From positions 85,055 to 149,054 of the forward strand of contig CABVRZ010000006.1 of the NCBI GenBank assembly GCA_902500775.1: a DNA stretch of 64,000 nucleotides. Direction: 5' to 3'. Position numbers and translations under genes: made by a program. The notes beneath the pieces were generated by a model. That model was given only the letters and a program-made list of their open reading frames with translations. It did no database searches and was not told the origin of the DNA. Positions 37,266 through 47,622 of the stretch are shown piece by piece. The stretch's first letter is position 1. The number at the start of each line of letters is the position of its first letter. This stretch comes from an uncultured Nitrospira sp. (lineage in GTDB: Bacteria > Nitrospirota > Nitrospiria > Nitrospirales > Nitrospiraceae).

Positions 37266-37287
37266 AGCGATCACCCCCACTTATAAT
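37259..37287 (+). promoter_or_regulatory. Sigma70 promoter of bioA
   Basis: TTGTCA (37259-37264) and TATAAT (37282-37287) are separated by 17 bp on the plus strand. The -35 box shares five bases with the lepA -35 box on the other strand, so the two polymerases should compete for the site. Confidence 0.8.
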
Positions 37288-37394
37288 CACGCGCCGCCTC
37301 GAGGTCCCTGCCTCGTTGATTGGTATGCGTCAGTCATCGATCGCTGGCCAAGCTTCTCATAATCACACGATTGGTGAATGACGTCCATGTCATC

Positions 37395-38795
37395 ATGACT
37401 CGACAACCTTCGACTCGACAGCTCAAGGACTGGGACCGTCGTTACCTCTGGCATCCGTTTACCCAGATGCAGGAGTGGGAGCAGGAGGACCCGCTCATTA
37501 TCGAGCGTGGCAAAGGCTCCTATCTGATCGATACGGAGGGCAGGAAATATCTCGACGGCACCTCCTCGATTTGGGTCAATCTCCATGGCCACCGCCACCC
37601 GGTTCTCGATCGCGCCATCAAGCAGCAGCTCGACAAAATCGCCCACTCGACCTTTCTCGGGCTCTCGAACCCGCCGGCGATTGAGCTCGCCCGTGAGTTA
37701 ATCCGCATTGCCCCTAAAGGGCTCACTCGTGTCTTCTATTCGGACAACGGTTCAACCGCGGTCGAGATTGCCCTCAAGATGGCCGTCCAATACTGGCAAC
37801 AGCGCCATCCTGATGCCGGTCCAAAAAACACGTTCCTCCATCTGAAACTCGCGTACCATGGAGATACGATTGGGGCCGTGAGCGTCGGCAACATCGAACT
37901 ATTCCATGCGCGGTTTAAACCGCTCCTGTTTCCGACGGTAGAGGTCGAACCGCCCCATTGCTACCGCTGTCCGCTGAAGCTCGCGTACCCGTCTTGTGAT
38001 ATGGCCTGCACGGAACCGATTGAAGACATCTTACAGAATCGGCATCGGGAATTAGCCGGTTTGATCATCGAACCGATCATGCAAGCTGCTGCCGGCATGA
38101 TTCCCCAACCGCTCGGCTACCTGAAACGACTCCGTGAGCTCTGTACACGAAGCAATGTTCTGTTGATCGCCGACGAAGTGGCAACAGGCTTTGGACGGAC
38201 AGGTAAGATGTTCGCCTGCGAGCATGAAGGCGTGACGCCGGATCTCATGGCGATCAGCAAAGGACTCACCGGTGGGTATATGCCGTTGGCGGCCACCTTC
38301 ACAACGGATGAGATCTATCAAGGCTTTCTCGGCCGCTACGACGAGTTCAAAACGTTCTTCCATGGCCACAGTTTTACCGGCAATCCTTTGGGCTGTTCCG
38401 TAGCGCTCGCGAGTCTTCACGTGTTTCGTCATGAAAAGACGCTCGCTCGACTTTCTTCCAGAATCAAGCTATTCAGCCGATTGCTTGCACCGCTTGCGGC
38501 GCTCCCACAGGTCGGCGACATCCGTCAGCGGGGACTCATGGCGGGAGTTGAATTGGTTATGGATAAAACGACCAAATCTCCCTACCCACTCAGCGCCAAG
38601 GCCGGACATCGCGTGGCAGCCATCGCCCGATCAAAGGGATTGATCTTACGACCGATTGGGAATGTCCTGGTTCTCGTCCCGCCACTCTCGATCTCCAAAG
38701 AGGACCTAAAAACAATGGTGGAAATCCTCAAAGAATCCATAGAGACTCTGGACATCGATTCATGCCCAACTCACGGTACGCACAACAACCGGTAA
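37395..38795 (+). CDS. bioA: Adenosylmethionine-8-amino-7-oxononanoate aminotransferase
   Basis: PLP enzyme of biotin synthesis, converting KAPA to DAPA with SAM as amino donor. Family motifs: DRRYLWHPFTQMQEW near the N-terminus, SSIWVNLHGHRHPVLDRAI, VFYSDNGSTAVEIALKMA, LLIADEVATGFGRTGKMF, and the PLP lysine in DLMAISKGLTGGYMPLAAT near residue 288. The open frame extends to 37320 but MTRQPSTRQL at 37395 gives a normal length of 466 aa. Followed 6 nt later by an lhgO-like gene; no other biotin genes are in the window. Confidence 0.95.
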   Translation: MTRQPSTRQLKDWDRRYLWHPFTQMQEWEQEDPLIIERGKGSYLIDTEGRKYLDGTSSIWVNLHGHRHPVLDRAIKQQLDKIAHSTFLGLSNPPAIELARELIRIAPKGLTRVFYSDNGSTAVEIALKMAVQYWQQRHPDAGPKNTFLHLKLAYHGDTIGAVSVGNIELFHARFKPLLFPTVEVEPPHCYRCPLKLAYPSCDMACTEPIEDILQNRHRELAGLIIEPIMQAAAGMIPQPLGYLKRLRELCTRSNVLLIADEVATGFGRTGKMFACEHEGVTPDLMAISKGLTGGYMPLAATFTTDEIYQGFLGRYDEFKTFFHGHSFTGNPLGCSVALASLHVFRHEKTLARLSSRIKLFSRLLAPLAALPQVGDIRQRGLMAGVELVMDKTTKSPYPLSAKAGHRVAAIARSKGLILRPIGNVLVLVPPLSISKEDLKTMVEILKESIETLDIDSCPTHGTHNNR

Positions 38796-38801
38796 CAGCA
38801 C

Positions 38802-40010
38802 ATGCCCTCTATGCAGATCTGTGACTTTCTCGTCATCGGCGGCGGAGTCATCGGCCTCAGTATCGCACGTGAGCTTCGAAAACGCCGCGGAGATGCTCGG
38901 ATTCTGTTAATTGAAAAGGAGTCATCGTGCGGAACCCATGCCAGCGGACGCAACAGTGGGGTCCTCCATGCCGGGTTCTACTACTCACCCGATAGCCTAA
39001 AGGCCAAATTTACGCGCCTTGGAAATGAGCGACTCACCGCGTACTGTGAGGAGAAGCAGATCCCTCTCAATAAATGTGGGAAGCTCGTCGTTGCCAAAGA
39101 TGCTACGGATTTGCCGTCACTTGACGAGTTATTCCGACGAGGCCAGATCAATGGGATCGAGCTCCAACCTCTGACCGAAACAGAAGCCAAATCCATCGAA
39201 CCTCGAGTCAAAACCTATCAACGGGCTCTGTTCTCTCCCCGTACCTCGACCGTCAATCCTCTCCATGTCGTCAATGCGATGCAACAAGATGCGGTCCGTG
39301 AGGGGATTCAGATTCAATGTGACACCGCCTATCAAGGTCAAGCCAACGGGACCGTTCGGACAACTCAAGACCGCATCACAGCCGGATATGTCGTCAATGC
39401 CGCAGGTCTCTACGCCGATAAAATTGCCATGGACTATGGTTTTTCCGAAAAGTATCGGATCCTCCCGTTTAAGGGGCTCTATCTGTACTCTGATGAACCC
39501 CCAGGGTCGATTCGGACCAATATTTACCCAGTTCCAGATCTGAGAAACCCGTTCTTAGGTGTTCACTTCACAATCACGGCTGATGGAAAGGCCAAGATCG
39601 GCCCGACCGCTATCCCAGCCATGTGGCGTGAAAACTACGAAGGGTTTGGGAATTTTGATCTCGGTGAGTTGGTGGAAGTCGCAAGCCGAGGACTCGGACT
39701 GTTAACTGGAGCTGGATTCGACTTCAGGCGTTTGGCACTGGAGGAAATTACCAAGTACTCCCGGAGCAAGATGGTGTCGCTTGCCTCAGTCCTCGCCGAG
39801 GGAGTGGCCGAACGTCACTATCACCAATGGGGGCGCCCCGGTATCCGGGCACAGCTATTGGATATCACAAAGAAGAAACTCGAAATGGATTTTGTCCTGG
39901 AAGGTGACCGCCATTCCATGCACGTGCTGAATGCGGTCTCCCCGGCCTTTACCTGCTCACTCCCTTTTGCCAGCTATGTCTGTGACCACATCGATAAAGC
40001 CCTCAGCTAA
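38802..40010 (+). CDS. lhgO: L-2-hydroxyglutarate oxidase/dehydrogenase-like FAD enzyme
   Basis: DAO-family flavoprotein of 402 aa. FAD-binding FLVIGGGVIGLSIARELRKR at the N-terminus, ASGRNSGVLHAGFYYSPDSLKAKFTRLGN (the LhgO signature region), KCGKLVVA, VVNAAGLYADKIA, PFKGLYLYS, LGVHFTITADGKAKIGPTAIPA and GRPGIRAQLLD. LhgO oxidises L-2-hydroxyglutarate to 2-oxoglutarate with transfer of electrons to the quinone pool. It starts 6 nt after bioA and is probably co-transcribed. There is no metabolic link to biotin that I know of. Confidence 0.88.
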   Translation: MPSMQICDFLVIGGGVIGLSIARELRKRRGDARILLIEKESSCGTHASGRNSGVLHAGFYYSPDSLKAKFTRLGNERLTAYCEEKQIPLNKCGKLVVAKDATDLPSLDELFRRGQINGIELQPLTETEAKSIEPRVKTYQRALFSPRTSTVNPLHVVNAMQQDAVREGIQIQCDTAYQGQANGTVRTTQDRITAGYVVNAAGLYADKIAMDYGFSEKYRILPFKGLYLYSDEPPGSIRTNIYPVPDLRNPFLGVHFTITADGKAKIGPTAIPAMWRENYEGFGNFDLGELVEVASRGLGLLTGAGFDFRRLALEEITKYSRSKMVSLASVLAEGVAERHYHQWGRPGIRAQLLDITKKKLEMDFVLEGDRHSMHVLNAVSPAFTCSLPFASYVCDHIDKALS

Positions 40011-40468
40011 CAGGACTCAGCAGAGCCGGATCTCTTCGCACACACCAAGGAGCATAGCCAGAGTCGTGTAATTTGTATCACAGTAGAGTCAGAATCCCGC
40101 TGATTGGTGTTGCCGTTCAAACGGCGTTCATTCGTCTGATTCCACGGATTTGCTTGGCCAATTCCATAGAGAAACTTACAGTGGAGCAAGACTTGCGGCA
40201 TAAAGCAAGTAATGGTGCTCGGAAGATCGGGTGCGTGGTTCTCGATGACCGGCCGCATCATGAATGCGGAGAGTGTCTATGCAAGATACAAGACGCGACC
40301 ACCAGTGGTGGATTGGTCGGTGGGAATCAAGACAATTATGATAGCCTGCCACATGCCTGAATGGTCACGTACAGGTGCAGGTTGGCTTCATAAGACAGCT
40401 GGGGCTGCTGAACTCCGATATTTTTCCCGCACATCCAGATTTGTGTTTACGTCTTTTTCAGTTGAGCC
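40011..40468. other. Gene-free stretch between convergent genes
   Basis: No supported gene, repeat or terminator hairpin was seen between the lhgO-like gene and the convergent exported-protein gene. Open frames here lack ribosome binding sites and family features. Confidence 0.5.
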
Positions 40469-41026
40469 TTAACGACTATGCTTTTGACGGATTCCTTTGA
40501 TCGCCTCCTTAGCTGAAGTCTGTGCTGGATTCTTGTCATCGTCGGCGATGCGCGTCAGTTCAGTTGCTATGTGCTGCGTGCCAACCAATCCCAAACCAGC
40601 TAAGGCCGCAGACTTGTAGCGCTCGACGTATTGTAGGAGTTCACGCTCAGCGTATTGCTTTCCAGAGATCGCTAGTTGCCGTGCTGTTTCTGCCTTGCCC
40701 ATCTGTAGGTCCCCCAATTGCCTTAGCCAGGTCTGACGCTCGTCATAGCGTCTGGCCACCGCGGCACTGACCGTATTCATCTCTTGTTCTGTCGGGCCCA
40801 AACGGAACGCCTCCCAGAACGCTAGTTCGAGCACAGAACCGAACGTGGTAATTTTTCTCTCAAAGGCCATCTGTTCTGCGGCGCCGCAGTTCGTATTGAG
40901 CCAAGTCAGAACAAGCTTCTGCGCTTCCGGCTTCAACGTAGCAAATGCTTGGCGTTCCAATGACGTTTGCGCACCAGCCCAGGACGGACTAAATATCACT
41001 AAGGCGACAATAATTAATCGTTTCAT
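40469..41026 (-). CDS. Exported helical protein of unknown function
   Basis: A 185-aa protein with a clear signal peptide (MKRLIIVALVIFSPSWAGA). The mature part is highly helical with many Ala, Glu and Arg residues (TVSAAVARRYDERQTWLRQL; KAETARQLAISGKQYAERELLQYVERY), and its end (AALAGLGLVGTQHIATELTRIADDDKNPAQTSAKEAI) resembles a HEAT-like repeat. Family not recognised. It starts 10 nt after the lipoprotein metalloprotease gene and is probably its partner. Confidence 0.75.
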   Translation of the reverse strand: MKRLIIVALVIFSPSWAGAQTSLERQAFATLKPEAQKLVLTWLNTNCGAAEQMAFERKITTFGSVLELAFWEAFRLGPTEQEMNTVSAAVARRYDERQTWLRQLGDLQMGKAETARQLAISGKQYAERELLQYVERYKSAALAGLGLVGTQHIATELTRIADDDKNPAQTSAKEAIKGIRQKHSR

Positions 41027-41036
41027 ATTGAACCTC

Positions 41037-42005
41037 TCAATTAGGAGGGAAGCCTCCGTCGGCCCACACTCGTTTTTGAATAGCTGGACAGAGAAACGTG
41101 GCGGTGTTGGAATAACTGCATGAACGGGTTACCTCTCCCAGACGGGCACTATAAAGGACATTCAGAATCGACGAAGGATTGAGATGGGCCCGAAATAGCT
41201 GGCCTTCGGTTGAGTACTGGCGGGTGTTGCTCGCGCTGTGCATGATGTTGTCAACGTTAAAATTACTGTCAGAATCGACATGGGTCAGGCTGAACGCATG
41301 CCCGATCTCATGGGAGAGCAGTTCATCGCCGGAATTCTTTCCCATCGCAATCTGTGCGCCGAAATTCGACCAGCCGCTGCCTGTCCCCCCATTGACCGTA
41401 TCCAGCCAATAAATATTGAGTTGACCAGCCACAAACCCAATATCGTCACGCAACGGCTTCCAGACCACGTCACCCACATCGCCATTCGGAAATGCGTAGT
41501 GTAAGGGAGCCTGGGGATCGGCCGTCGCATCGATGATATTAAACGGTGTGAAAATGATCCCCATGCGTTCATTGTGCCAGATTGCCGAGGTGCGAATGCA
41601 TGCTTCGATTGCATGCTGACGTTGCTCCGCAAATGGGCCTTTGACAATCCAGACGGTCACGGGGATTCCAATCGCGGGCCGAAAGTCCACATTAAATGCA
41701 TCGCTTCCACTTGTCCATGGCGCGCTAAGATACTTAGGTGGGCGGTCGTTGGTGAATCCGATCACCTCGTTCGTTTGAGGCGAGGAACTCAGTTGACCGA
41801 CGTTGAGCGGGGACGCAGCGGAAACGAATGCACGATCGTTGAGCTGCCCTCCAGAATCCTGCCCATCCACCAGCAAGCCGACAGGTTGCCCGCTACCGTT
41901 GACCACGTTGACCGTATCGTTGCACCCTGTCAAAAATAACACGACAGGGAGGATCCCAAGTGCTAGTGCACTCGCTCGGCACTTTATTGGTGTGATAACT
42001 AACAT
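41037..42005 (-). CDS. Metzincin-like zinc metalloprotease lipoprotein
   Basis: A 322-aa predicted lipoprotein with signal peptide and lipobox LTGC. The zinc site is HEIGHAFSLTH (His232, Glu233, His236, His242), i.e. HExxHxxxxxH with Ser where metzincins usually have Gly. A Met-turn follows at about residue 253 (NIMHSASN). The remainder has a matrixin-like layout, with a PVTVWIVKGPFAEQRQHAIEACIRTSAIWH start to the catalytic domain. It has a GAGGTGAGGG ribosome binding site. Likely anchored in the outer or inner membrane and degrading extracytoplasmic proteins. Confidence 0.8.
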   Translation of the reverse strand: MLVITPIKCRASALALGILPVVLFLTGCNDTVNVVNGSGQPVGLLVDGQDSGGQLNDRAFVSAASPLNVGQLSSSPQTNEVIGFTNDRPPKYLSAPWTSGSDAFNVDFRPAIGIPVTVWIVKGPFAEQRQHAIEACIRTSAIWHNERMGIIFTPFNIIDATADPQAPLHYAFPNGDVGDVVWKPLRDDIGFVAGQLNIYWLDTVNGGTGSGWSNFGAQIAMGKNSGDELLSHEIGHAFSLTHVDSDSNFNVDNIMHSASNTRQYSTEGQLFRAHLNPSSILNVLYSARLGEVTRSCSYSNTATFLCPAIQKRVWADGGFPPN

Positions 42006-42603
42006 CCCTCACCTCACTCTGGGTGTACACTGACTCAACACTCCCTTCATACTCTGTCTCGCTGAATATTGAACAACGGATCCATCGCTCTACGGTTTGG
42101 ATCCCGCCATCAAGAACAGTGTCTTTGAGTCATTACGTATCAGCTCCGGTGATGGTCCACGCACGGGTCGATGCATGCCATTCGATCCTGCATGGGCTAA
42201 GAATCGACGAACAAAGGATTGAGACTCGCTCATCGTACTTCTTAAGCAACCATCATGCCGATGACCTTGCCGTCTTGATGTCTATGATTATGCGTGGAGC
42301 TTGGTCTAAATTCGACGGGCGCGATTTGCTCGGGTGAATCGGATTCGATACGTGATGGATCCATTTGGATACTTCCACTAGACGACATTTGGGTGGAGGG
42401 GGAAAGCGATAGCGTGACATCATTCCAGGCGCATTGGCCAGTGGAGTGCCTGTGGATGGAGCCAAACCCACTCTCCTACATCCGACAAGTGTTCGACATC
42501 TCCTTCGAGTGCTACACCCAATGACATGGCCGTCATTCCTCCAGCAACCAACTCCCGATGATCATTTCGTTGTAATTGGAGTCTGCTCTTGACTTGACAC
42601 TTA
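42006..42603. other. Gene-free stretch upstream of the metalloprotease gene
   Basis: About 600 bp without a supported gene. Two short open frames on opposite strands overlap each other near 42250-42520; neither shows a recognisable domain or ribosome binding site. The right end runs into a palindromic repeat. Confidence 0.45.
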
Positions 42604-42812
42604 CTAGCAGGCTGTTGACAAAGACCGCCAGCGGCGTGCTCGCCTCGCTCAGAGGCTCAACGTACGGCAGAGAGTACGATTCGCTTCTTCGCTCACTGTG
42701 GCCTTGCTGGACGGCCTTTCTGAACAGCCTGTGGGGTACGCCAATGGCATCCGTGATCTCAGACACGACGCCCTTTCCGAGGTCGTCACAGGGTTTGTCA
42801 ACACACTGCTAG
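42604..42812. repeat. Palindromic intergenic repeat, copy 2 (extended)
   Basis: Outer inverted ends ctagcaggctgttgacaaa (42604-42622) and tttgtcaacacactgctag (42794-42812) match except for two bases. The core (accgccagcggcgtgctcgc ... gtggccttgctggacggcc, up to about 42733) matches the other two copies. About 60 bp of extra sequence separates the core from the right outer arm, so this copy is longer than the others. Confidence 0.75.
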
Positions 42813-42849
42813 ACGCTCGTGCTCAAAAATTCTGACCAGAAAGTCAATC

Positions 42850-43647
42850 TCAGCAGAGACGGATTTCTTCCCCGACGCCGAGTTGCAGCCCACGCGCCGC
42901 GCTGTCCTCCTGCAGAAAGATTTCCAAGTTTCCGCTGCTATTAATCAGCGCAGACGGACTCTGGCGATGGCCTTGGCTGTAACTTCCGACCAAATCATTG
43001 ATGATGTAGGTTCCGATTTGAATCTCCACAATCTGTCCGGTCGTACCCCGGAATTCCCGGACCTGTCTCGCGGTGATGTTGGAAATGAGATTTCCAAAGC
43101 GATCGACAGACTCGATCTTTCCGATCAGCACATCTTCGTGCCAAACCGGCATTGCCACAGAACGTCGAATGGGATCATGGACAGCCGGCCCAAAAAACGG
43201 AGGCGGGATTCCCTTGCTCAACCAGGCGGCAGCCGGGGCAAATACATCTCGACCGTCAAAGGTCGATCCGGCCGTTTCCAATCGATACTGGGGGTTGCTG
43301 ATCTGCCAGACCTTGGCAGCGACTTCCTGCTCCAAAATTTCCGTGAAGAGGCCGTTATCAGGACCGACAAACACGAACCCTGCAGCAGACACGAGCAACG
43401 CCCGACGCTCGGTCCCAACTCCAGGATCGACGACAGCGACAAAGATCGTTCCTGCCGGAAAATAACGATAACAGGATTTCAGGAAATACCCAGCTTCCTG
43501 AATCTGATGCGACGTGATCTGATGAGAGAGATCGATAAGCAGTGCGGACGAATTGATCGAGAGTATCACCCCCTTCATGCTGGCGACAAAACTGTCACGT
43601 TCTCCAAAATCCGTCAGCAAGGCGATGAGGGGTCGTGCCTCCGGCAC
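42850..43647 (-). CDS. SAM hydrolase/hydroxide adenosyltransferase (DUF62 family)
   Basis: A 265-aa protein of the family that splits S-adenosylmethionine with water or halide (duf62/SAM hydroxide adenosyltransferase, related to fluorinase). Motifs: IALLTDFGERDSFVASMKGV at the N-terminus, LIDLSHQITSHQIQEAGYFL, FVAVVDPGVGTERRALL, FVGPDNGLF, FDGRDVFAPAAAWLSKG, and VESVDRFGNLISNI. GTG start one base after the greA stop, so co-translated with greA. Confidence 0.9.
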   Translation of the reverse strand: MPEARPLIALLTDFGERDSFVASMKGVILSINSSALLIDLSHQITSHQIQEAGYFLKSCYRYFPAGTIFVAVVDPGVGTERRALLVSAAGFVFVGPDNGLFTEILEQEVAAKVWQISNPQYRLETAGSTFDGRDVFAPAAAWLSKGIPPPFFGPAVHDPIRRSVAMPVWHEDVLIGKIESVDRFGNLISNITARQVREFRGTTGQIVEIQIGTYIINDLVGSYSQGHRQSPSALINSSGNLEIFLQEDSAARGLQLGVGEEIRLC

Positions 43648-43648
43648 G

Positions 43649-44125
43649 TCAACATTCCTCGAATTTGATCTCCACGACTTCGTATTCGACCATCTTGACC
43701 GGAGTCTTCACCTCGACAAAATCGCCGACACGTTTGCCGATCAAGGCACGACCAACGGGGGACTGCACTGAGATCTTGTTGAACTTCATATCGGCTTCGT
43801 CTTGTCCGACCAACGTATACTGTTTCTTGGATTGCGATTCCTGCTCAACCACCAACACCGTCGCCCCAAAGACAATGGTCTCGCTGGTGCGCCCATTGAT
43901 TTCCACAATGCGCGCGTCGGCGATCTTTCCCTCCAGTTCGGAGATTCGAGATTCGATGAAACCCTGACGCTCTTTGGCGGCGTCGTATTCGGCATTTTCA
44001 CTGAGATCGCCGTGTGCCCTTGCCTCCGCAATGGCTTCAATGACTTTGGGCCGCTCGATCTTGCGCAAACGAACCAGTTCAGCCTGTAACGCTTCATAAC
44101 CTTTCTTGGTGATTGGTGTTGGCAT
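43649..44125 (-). CDS. greA: Transcription elongation factor GreA
   Basis: Rescues backtracked RNA polymerase by stimulating transcript cleavage. The ATG at 44125 gives the standard MPTPITKKGYEALQAE and 158 aa. An in-frame TTG lies 18 nt upstream. The N-terminal coiled coil includes the acidic tip (AHGDLSENAEYDAAKERQGF), and the C-terminal FKBP-like domain includes VGQDEADMKFNKISVQSPVGRALIG. A palindromic repeat lies immediately upstream. Confidence 0.97.
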   Translation of the reverse strand: MPTPITKKGYEALQAELVRLRKIERPKVIEAIAEARAHGDLSENAEYDAAKERQGFIESRISELEGKIADARIVEINGRTSETIVFGATVLVVEQESQSKKQYTLVGQDEADMKFNKISVQSPVGRALIGKRVGDFVEVKTPVKMVEYEVVEIKFEEC

Positions 44126-44147
44126 GCTCCGGTTGCTCCTCAACTGG

Positions 44148-44274
44148 TTAGCAGGATGCTGAACAAGGCCGCCAGCGGCGTTCTCACATCGCTCAGAGAC
44201 TCAACGTACCGACGCGTATGCCTCGCCTCTTCGCTTGCTGCGGCCTTGCTGGACAGCCTTGTTGAGCATCCTGA
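44148..44274. repeat. Palindromic intergenic repeat, copy 3
   Basis: The terminal inverted repeat caggatgctgaacaaggc (44152-44169) pairs with gccttgttgagcatcctg (44256-44273) with one mismatch over 18 bp. The core (cgccagcggcg ... tcgcttgctgcggccttgctgg) matches copies 1 and 2. It lies between carB and greA in transcription order, so it could act as a processing or attenuation hairpin. Confidence 0.8.
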
Positions 44275-44349
44275 CGTCATGTCCACGTTCACACTGCACG
44301 AAACATTTCAACCATCGTATTGGCATCAAACGAGTTGTTCCGCAGCCTG

Positions 44350-47300
44350 TTAGGCCTGATGATACTCCTGCAATGTCCGGATCGATAGATCTTTTTTGAG
44401 GATCGCCTCGATCGCCATCGCCGCGGCATGGGCCCCGCGCATGGTCGTGTAATAAGGGATCCCCCGATGAAGCGCTTCTCGTCTGATCGCAAGCGAATCA
44501 ACATGCGCCGAGGCCGTCCGTACCGTATTGACGACAATGGCCACCGAGCCATTCTTAATATGATCAACGATATGGGGTCTTCCTTCGGCCACTTTATTCA
44601 CAACCTCCACGGGAAGTCCGTGTTCTCTGAGATAGCCCGCAGTCCCACTCGTTCCTTGAATGCGCATCCCCAGTTGGCTCAAGGCCAGGCCCACTTTGAG
44701 CGCGGCGGGACGATCCGATGCCTTCACGCTGATGAACGCCGTTCCGGATGTCGGCAACACGGCTCCAGCCCCGGCCTGGGATTTTGCAAATGCCCATCCA
44801 AAATCCTCATCGAGGCCCATCACCTCCCCGGTCGATTTCATCTCCGGGCCGAGCAGCACATCAACCCCTGGAAACTTGTTGAAGGGAAAGACCGCCTCTT
44901 TGACCGAGAAATGTACAGGTACCGGAGCCTGTGTCAGTCCAAGCTCCTTGAGCGTTCGCCCCATCATCACCTTCATCGCCAGCTTCGCAAGCGGGACGCC
45001 GATCGCTTTGCTCACGAACGGAACGGTTCGGGATCCGCGTGGATTAACCTCTAATACATAAATGGTCTCCTCTTTGACGGCAAACTGGGCATTCATCAGC
45101 CCGATCACCCCTAACTCTCTCGCCAGCATTCTCATCTGCCGCTCGATCTCAGTGACAATCGGCTTCTCGAGGGTGTAGGGAGGAAGCGAGCAGGCTGAAT
45201 CGCCAGAATGGACCCCAGCTTCTTCAATATGCTCCATAATGCCTGCGACCACCACGGTATCACCATCGGATATCGCATCGGCATCGACTTCGATCGCATC
45301 CGCGAGGTACTTGTCGATCAACACCGGATGATTGGGCGATGCCTTGACTGCCGACCGCATGTATTCCAATAAACCGCTCTCGTCGTAGACGATCTGCATG
45401 GACCGTCCACCCAACACATACGAGGGACGCACCATGACCGGATAGCTAATCTGGCCGGCAATCTGTACCGCTTCCTCAACGGATCGAGCAGTCCCGCTCT
45501 CCGCCTGACGCAGGCCGAGCTTGTTCAACAGTTCACGGAACCGTTCGCGATCCTCCGCCAGGTCGATGGCATCGGGACTAGTGCCGAGAATCTTGACACC
45601 GGCCTTCGAAAGCGGCAGCGCGAGTTTCAAGGGTGTCTGCCCCCCGAATTGCAGTACCACACCGAGTGGCTGTTCCCGATGCACGATATTCAGCACATCC
45701 TCATGAGTGAGCGGCTCAAAGTACAGGCGATCAGAGGTATCGTAATCCGTGCTGACGGTTTCTGGATTGCAGTTCACCATGATCGTATCGATCGCTTCTT
45801 CCCGAAGTGCCATGGCTGCATGGACACAACAGTAGTCGAACTCGATCCCCTGCCCGATACGATTGGGGCCTCCACCAAGAATGACGACCTTCTTTCGATC
45901 AGACGGCCTTGCTTCACACTCGTGTCCGTAGGTGGAATAGAGATACGGAGTCTGAGCCTCAAACTCTGCGGCACAGGTATCAACTCGTTTATACGTCACG
46001 CGCCGTTCCCGATGCTCTATACGTGCCTTTGCGACGATCCCAACCTCACAGCCCAGCAAGTGAGCAATGCGATCATCTGAAAAGCCGAGCTCTTTGGCCT
46101 CCCAGAGAAGTTCTCCGCTCAGACACCCAGCCGGATTGGTCGCATGGCCGACAAGCGATCGTTCAAAATCCACCAGCTGTCTCACCTGGTCTAAGAACCA
46201 GGGATCGACTTTCGTCGTTGCGCCCAATTCCTCGTCGGTCAATCCCAGGCGCATGGCGTCAGCCAGATACCACAGTCGCTCCGGCAATGGCGTGCGTAGT
46301 AGTCCCTCAAGCTTCTCGACGGCCTCCGAACGATTGAAGCCGGTCGGCATCCCGCGGTCCAGGCCGAACCGAGAAACCAGCCCGTTCAAGTCCAACTCCA
46401 GCGAACGAATCGCCTTCTGCAACGACTCTTTAAACGTACGGCCAATCGCCATCACCTCACCAACCGACTTCATTTGAGTCGTCAAGGTCGGATCGGCCCC
46501 TTTGAACTTCTGAAAGGCAAACCGAGGGATCTTCACCACGACGTAATCGATGGCCGGCTCAAAGGATGCCTTTGTCACTCCGGTAATATCATTCGTAATC
46601 TCGTCCAGCGTGTACCCAACGGCAAGTTTGGCGGCAATCTTCGCGATGGGAAACCCGGTCGCCTTCGATGCCAACGCCGAACTTCGGGATACCCGAGGAT
46701 TCATTTCAATAACGACCATCTCACCATTGGCCGGGTTGATCCCGAACTGAATGTTCGATCCGCCCGTGTCGACCCCAATCTCGCGAATGATGCGGAGAGC
46801 CGCATCCCGCATGTGTTGGTATTCTTTATCGGTTAAGGTCATGGCCGGCGCCACGGTGATGCTGTCCCCGGTATGGACCCCCATCGGATCAAAATTTTCA
46901 ATGGAGCACACGATGACGACATTGTCTTTCAGGTCACGCATGACCTCCAATTCATACTCTTTCCAACCGATCACCGATTCCTCGATCAAGACCTGGCTCA
47001 CGGGACTCATGGTCAGTGCCCACTCGATCAACCGCTCAAATTCTTCACGATTGTAGGCAATGTTTCCACCGGTCCCTCCCATCGTGAAGGAAGGGCGAAT
47101 GATCGCAGGAAACCCGACGGTCTCCACAATCGCCACGGCCTCCTGCCGATTATGGGCCGTCCCGCTCTTCGGCACCCGGAGCCCAATCCGCTGCATGGCC
47201 AGCTTAAACGCTTCTCGATCCTCCGCCTTATGGATCGCGTCCGCCGATGCGCCCACAAGAGTCACGCCATATTTCTCGAGTACACCCCGCTTGACCAGTC

Positions 47301-47601
47301 CCATCGTGGTGTTGAGGGCTGTTTGCCCTCCCATGGTGGGGAGCAGAGCATCAGGACGTTCTCGGTCAATGACTTTTTCGACCACATCCAACGTAATCGG
47401 TTCCACATAGGTCCGATCGGCCAGCTCCGGATCTGTCATGATCGTGGCCGGATTACTATTGATGAGGATAACCTTATAACCCTCGGCTTTGAGGGCTTTA
47501 CAGGCTTGAGTGCCGGAGTAATCGAATTCGCAGGCCTGCCCGATCACGATTGGGCCTGATCCGATCATCAGAATGGATTGGATATCGGTACGTTTTGGCA
47601 T
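44350..47601 (-). CDS. carB: Carbamoyl-phosphate synthase large subunit
   Basis: Makes carbamoyl phosphate for pyrimidine and arginine synthesis together with CarA. The 1083-aa protein has two ATP-grasp halves ([20 protein letters not shown] and [22 protein letters not shown] in the first; [20 protein letters not shown] and [18 protein letters not shown] in the second) and the C-terminal allosteric MGS-like domain ([21 protein letters not shown]). Length is normal. It is in the pyrimidine operon but separated from carA by sppA and an M48 protease gene. Confidence 0.98.
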   Translation of the reverse strand: MPKRTDIQSILMIGSGPIVIGQACEFDYSGTQACKALKAEGYKVILINSNPATIMTDPELADRTYVEPITLDVVEKVIDRERPDALLPTMGGQTALNTTMGLVKRGVLEKYGVTLVGASADAIHKAEDREAFKLAMQRIGLRVPKSGTAHNRQEAVAIVETVGFPAIIRPSFTMGGTGGNIAYNREEFERLIEWALTMSPVSQVLIEESVIGWKEYELEVMRDLKDNVVIVCSIENFDPMGVHTGDSITVAPAMTLTDKEYQHMRDAALRIIREIGVDTGGSNIQFGINPANGEMVVIEMNPRVSRSSALASKATGFPIAKIAAKLAVGYTLDEITNDITGVTKASFEPAIDYVVVKIPRFAFQKFKGADPTLTTQMKSVGEVMAIGRTFKESLQKAIRSLELDLNGLVSRFGLDRGMPTGFNRSEAVEKLEGLLRTPLPERLWYLADAMRLGLTDEELGATTKVDPWFLDQVRQLVDFERSLVGHATNPAGCLSGELLWEAKELGFSDDRIAHLLGCEVGIVAKARIEHRERRVTYKRVDTCAAEFEAQTPYLYSTYGHECEARPSDRKKVVILGGGPNRIGQGIEFDYCCVHAAMALREEAIDTIMVNCNPETVSTDYDTSDRLYFEPLTHEDVLNIVHREQPLGVVLQFGGQTPLKLALPLSKAGVKILGTSPDAIDLAEDRERFRELLNKLGLRQAESGTARSVEEAVQIAGQISYPVMVRPSYVLGGRSMQIVYDESGLLEYMRSAVKASPNHPVLIDKYLADAIEVDADAISDGDTVVVAGIMEHIEEAGVHSGDSACSLPPYTLEKPIVTEIERQMRMLARELGVIGLMNAQFAVKEETIYVLEVNPRGSRTVPFVSKAIGVPLAKLAMKVMMGRTLKELGLTQAPVPVHFSVKEAVFPFNKFPGVDVLLGPEMKSTGEVMGLDEDFGWAFAKSQAGAGAVLPTSGTAFISVKASDRPAALKVGLALSQLGMRIQGTSGTAGYLREHGLPVEVVNKVAEGRPHIVDHIKNGSVAIVVNTVRTASAHVDSLAIRREALHRGIPYYTTMRGAHAAAMAIEAILKKDLSIRTLQEYHQA

Positions 47602-47622
47602 ATGGTGGTCTGCTAACAGTCG

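Noticed and set aside
42253..42524. Overlapping short ORFs on both strands upstream of the metalloprotease gene
   Set aside because: Neither has a ribosome binding site or recognisable sequence, and each excludes the other.
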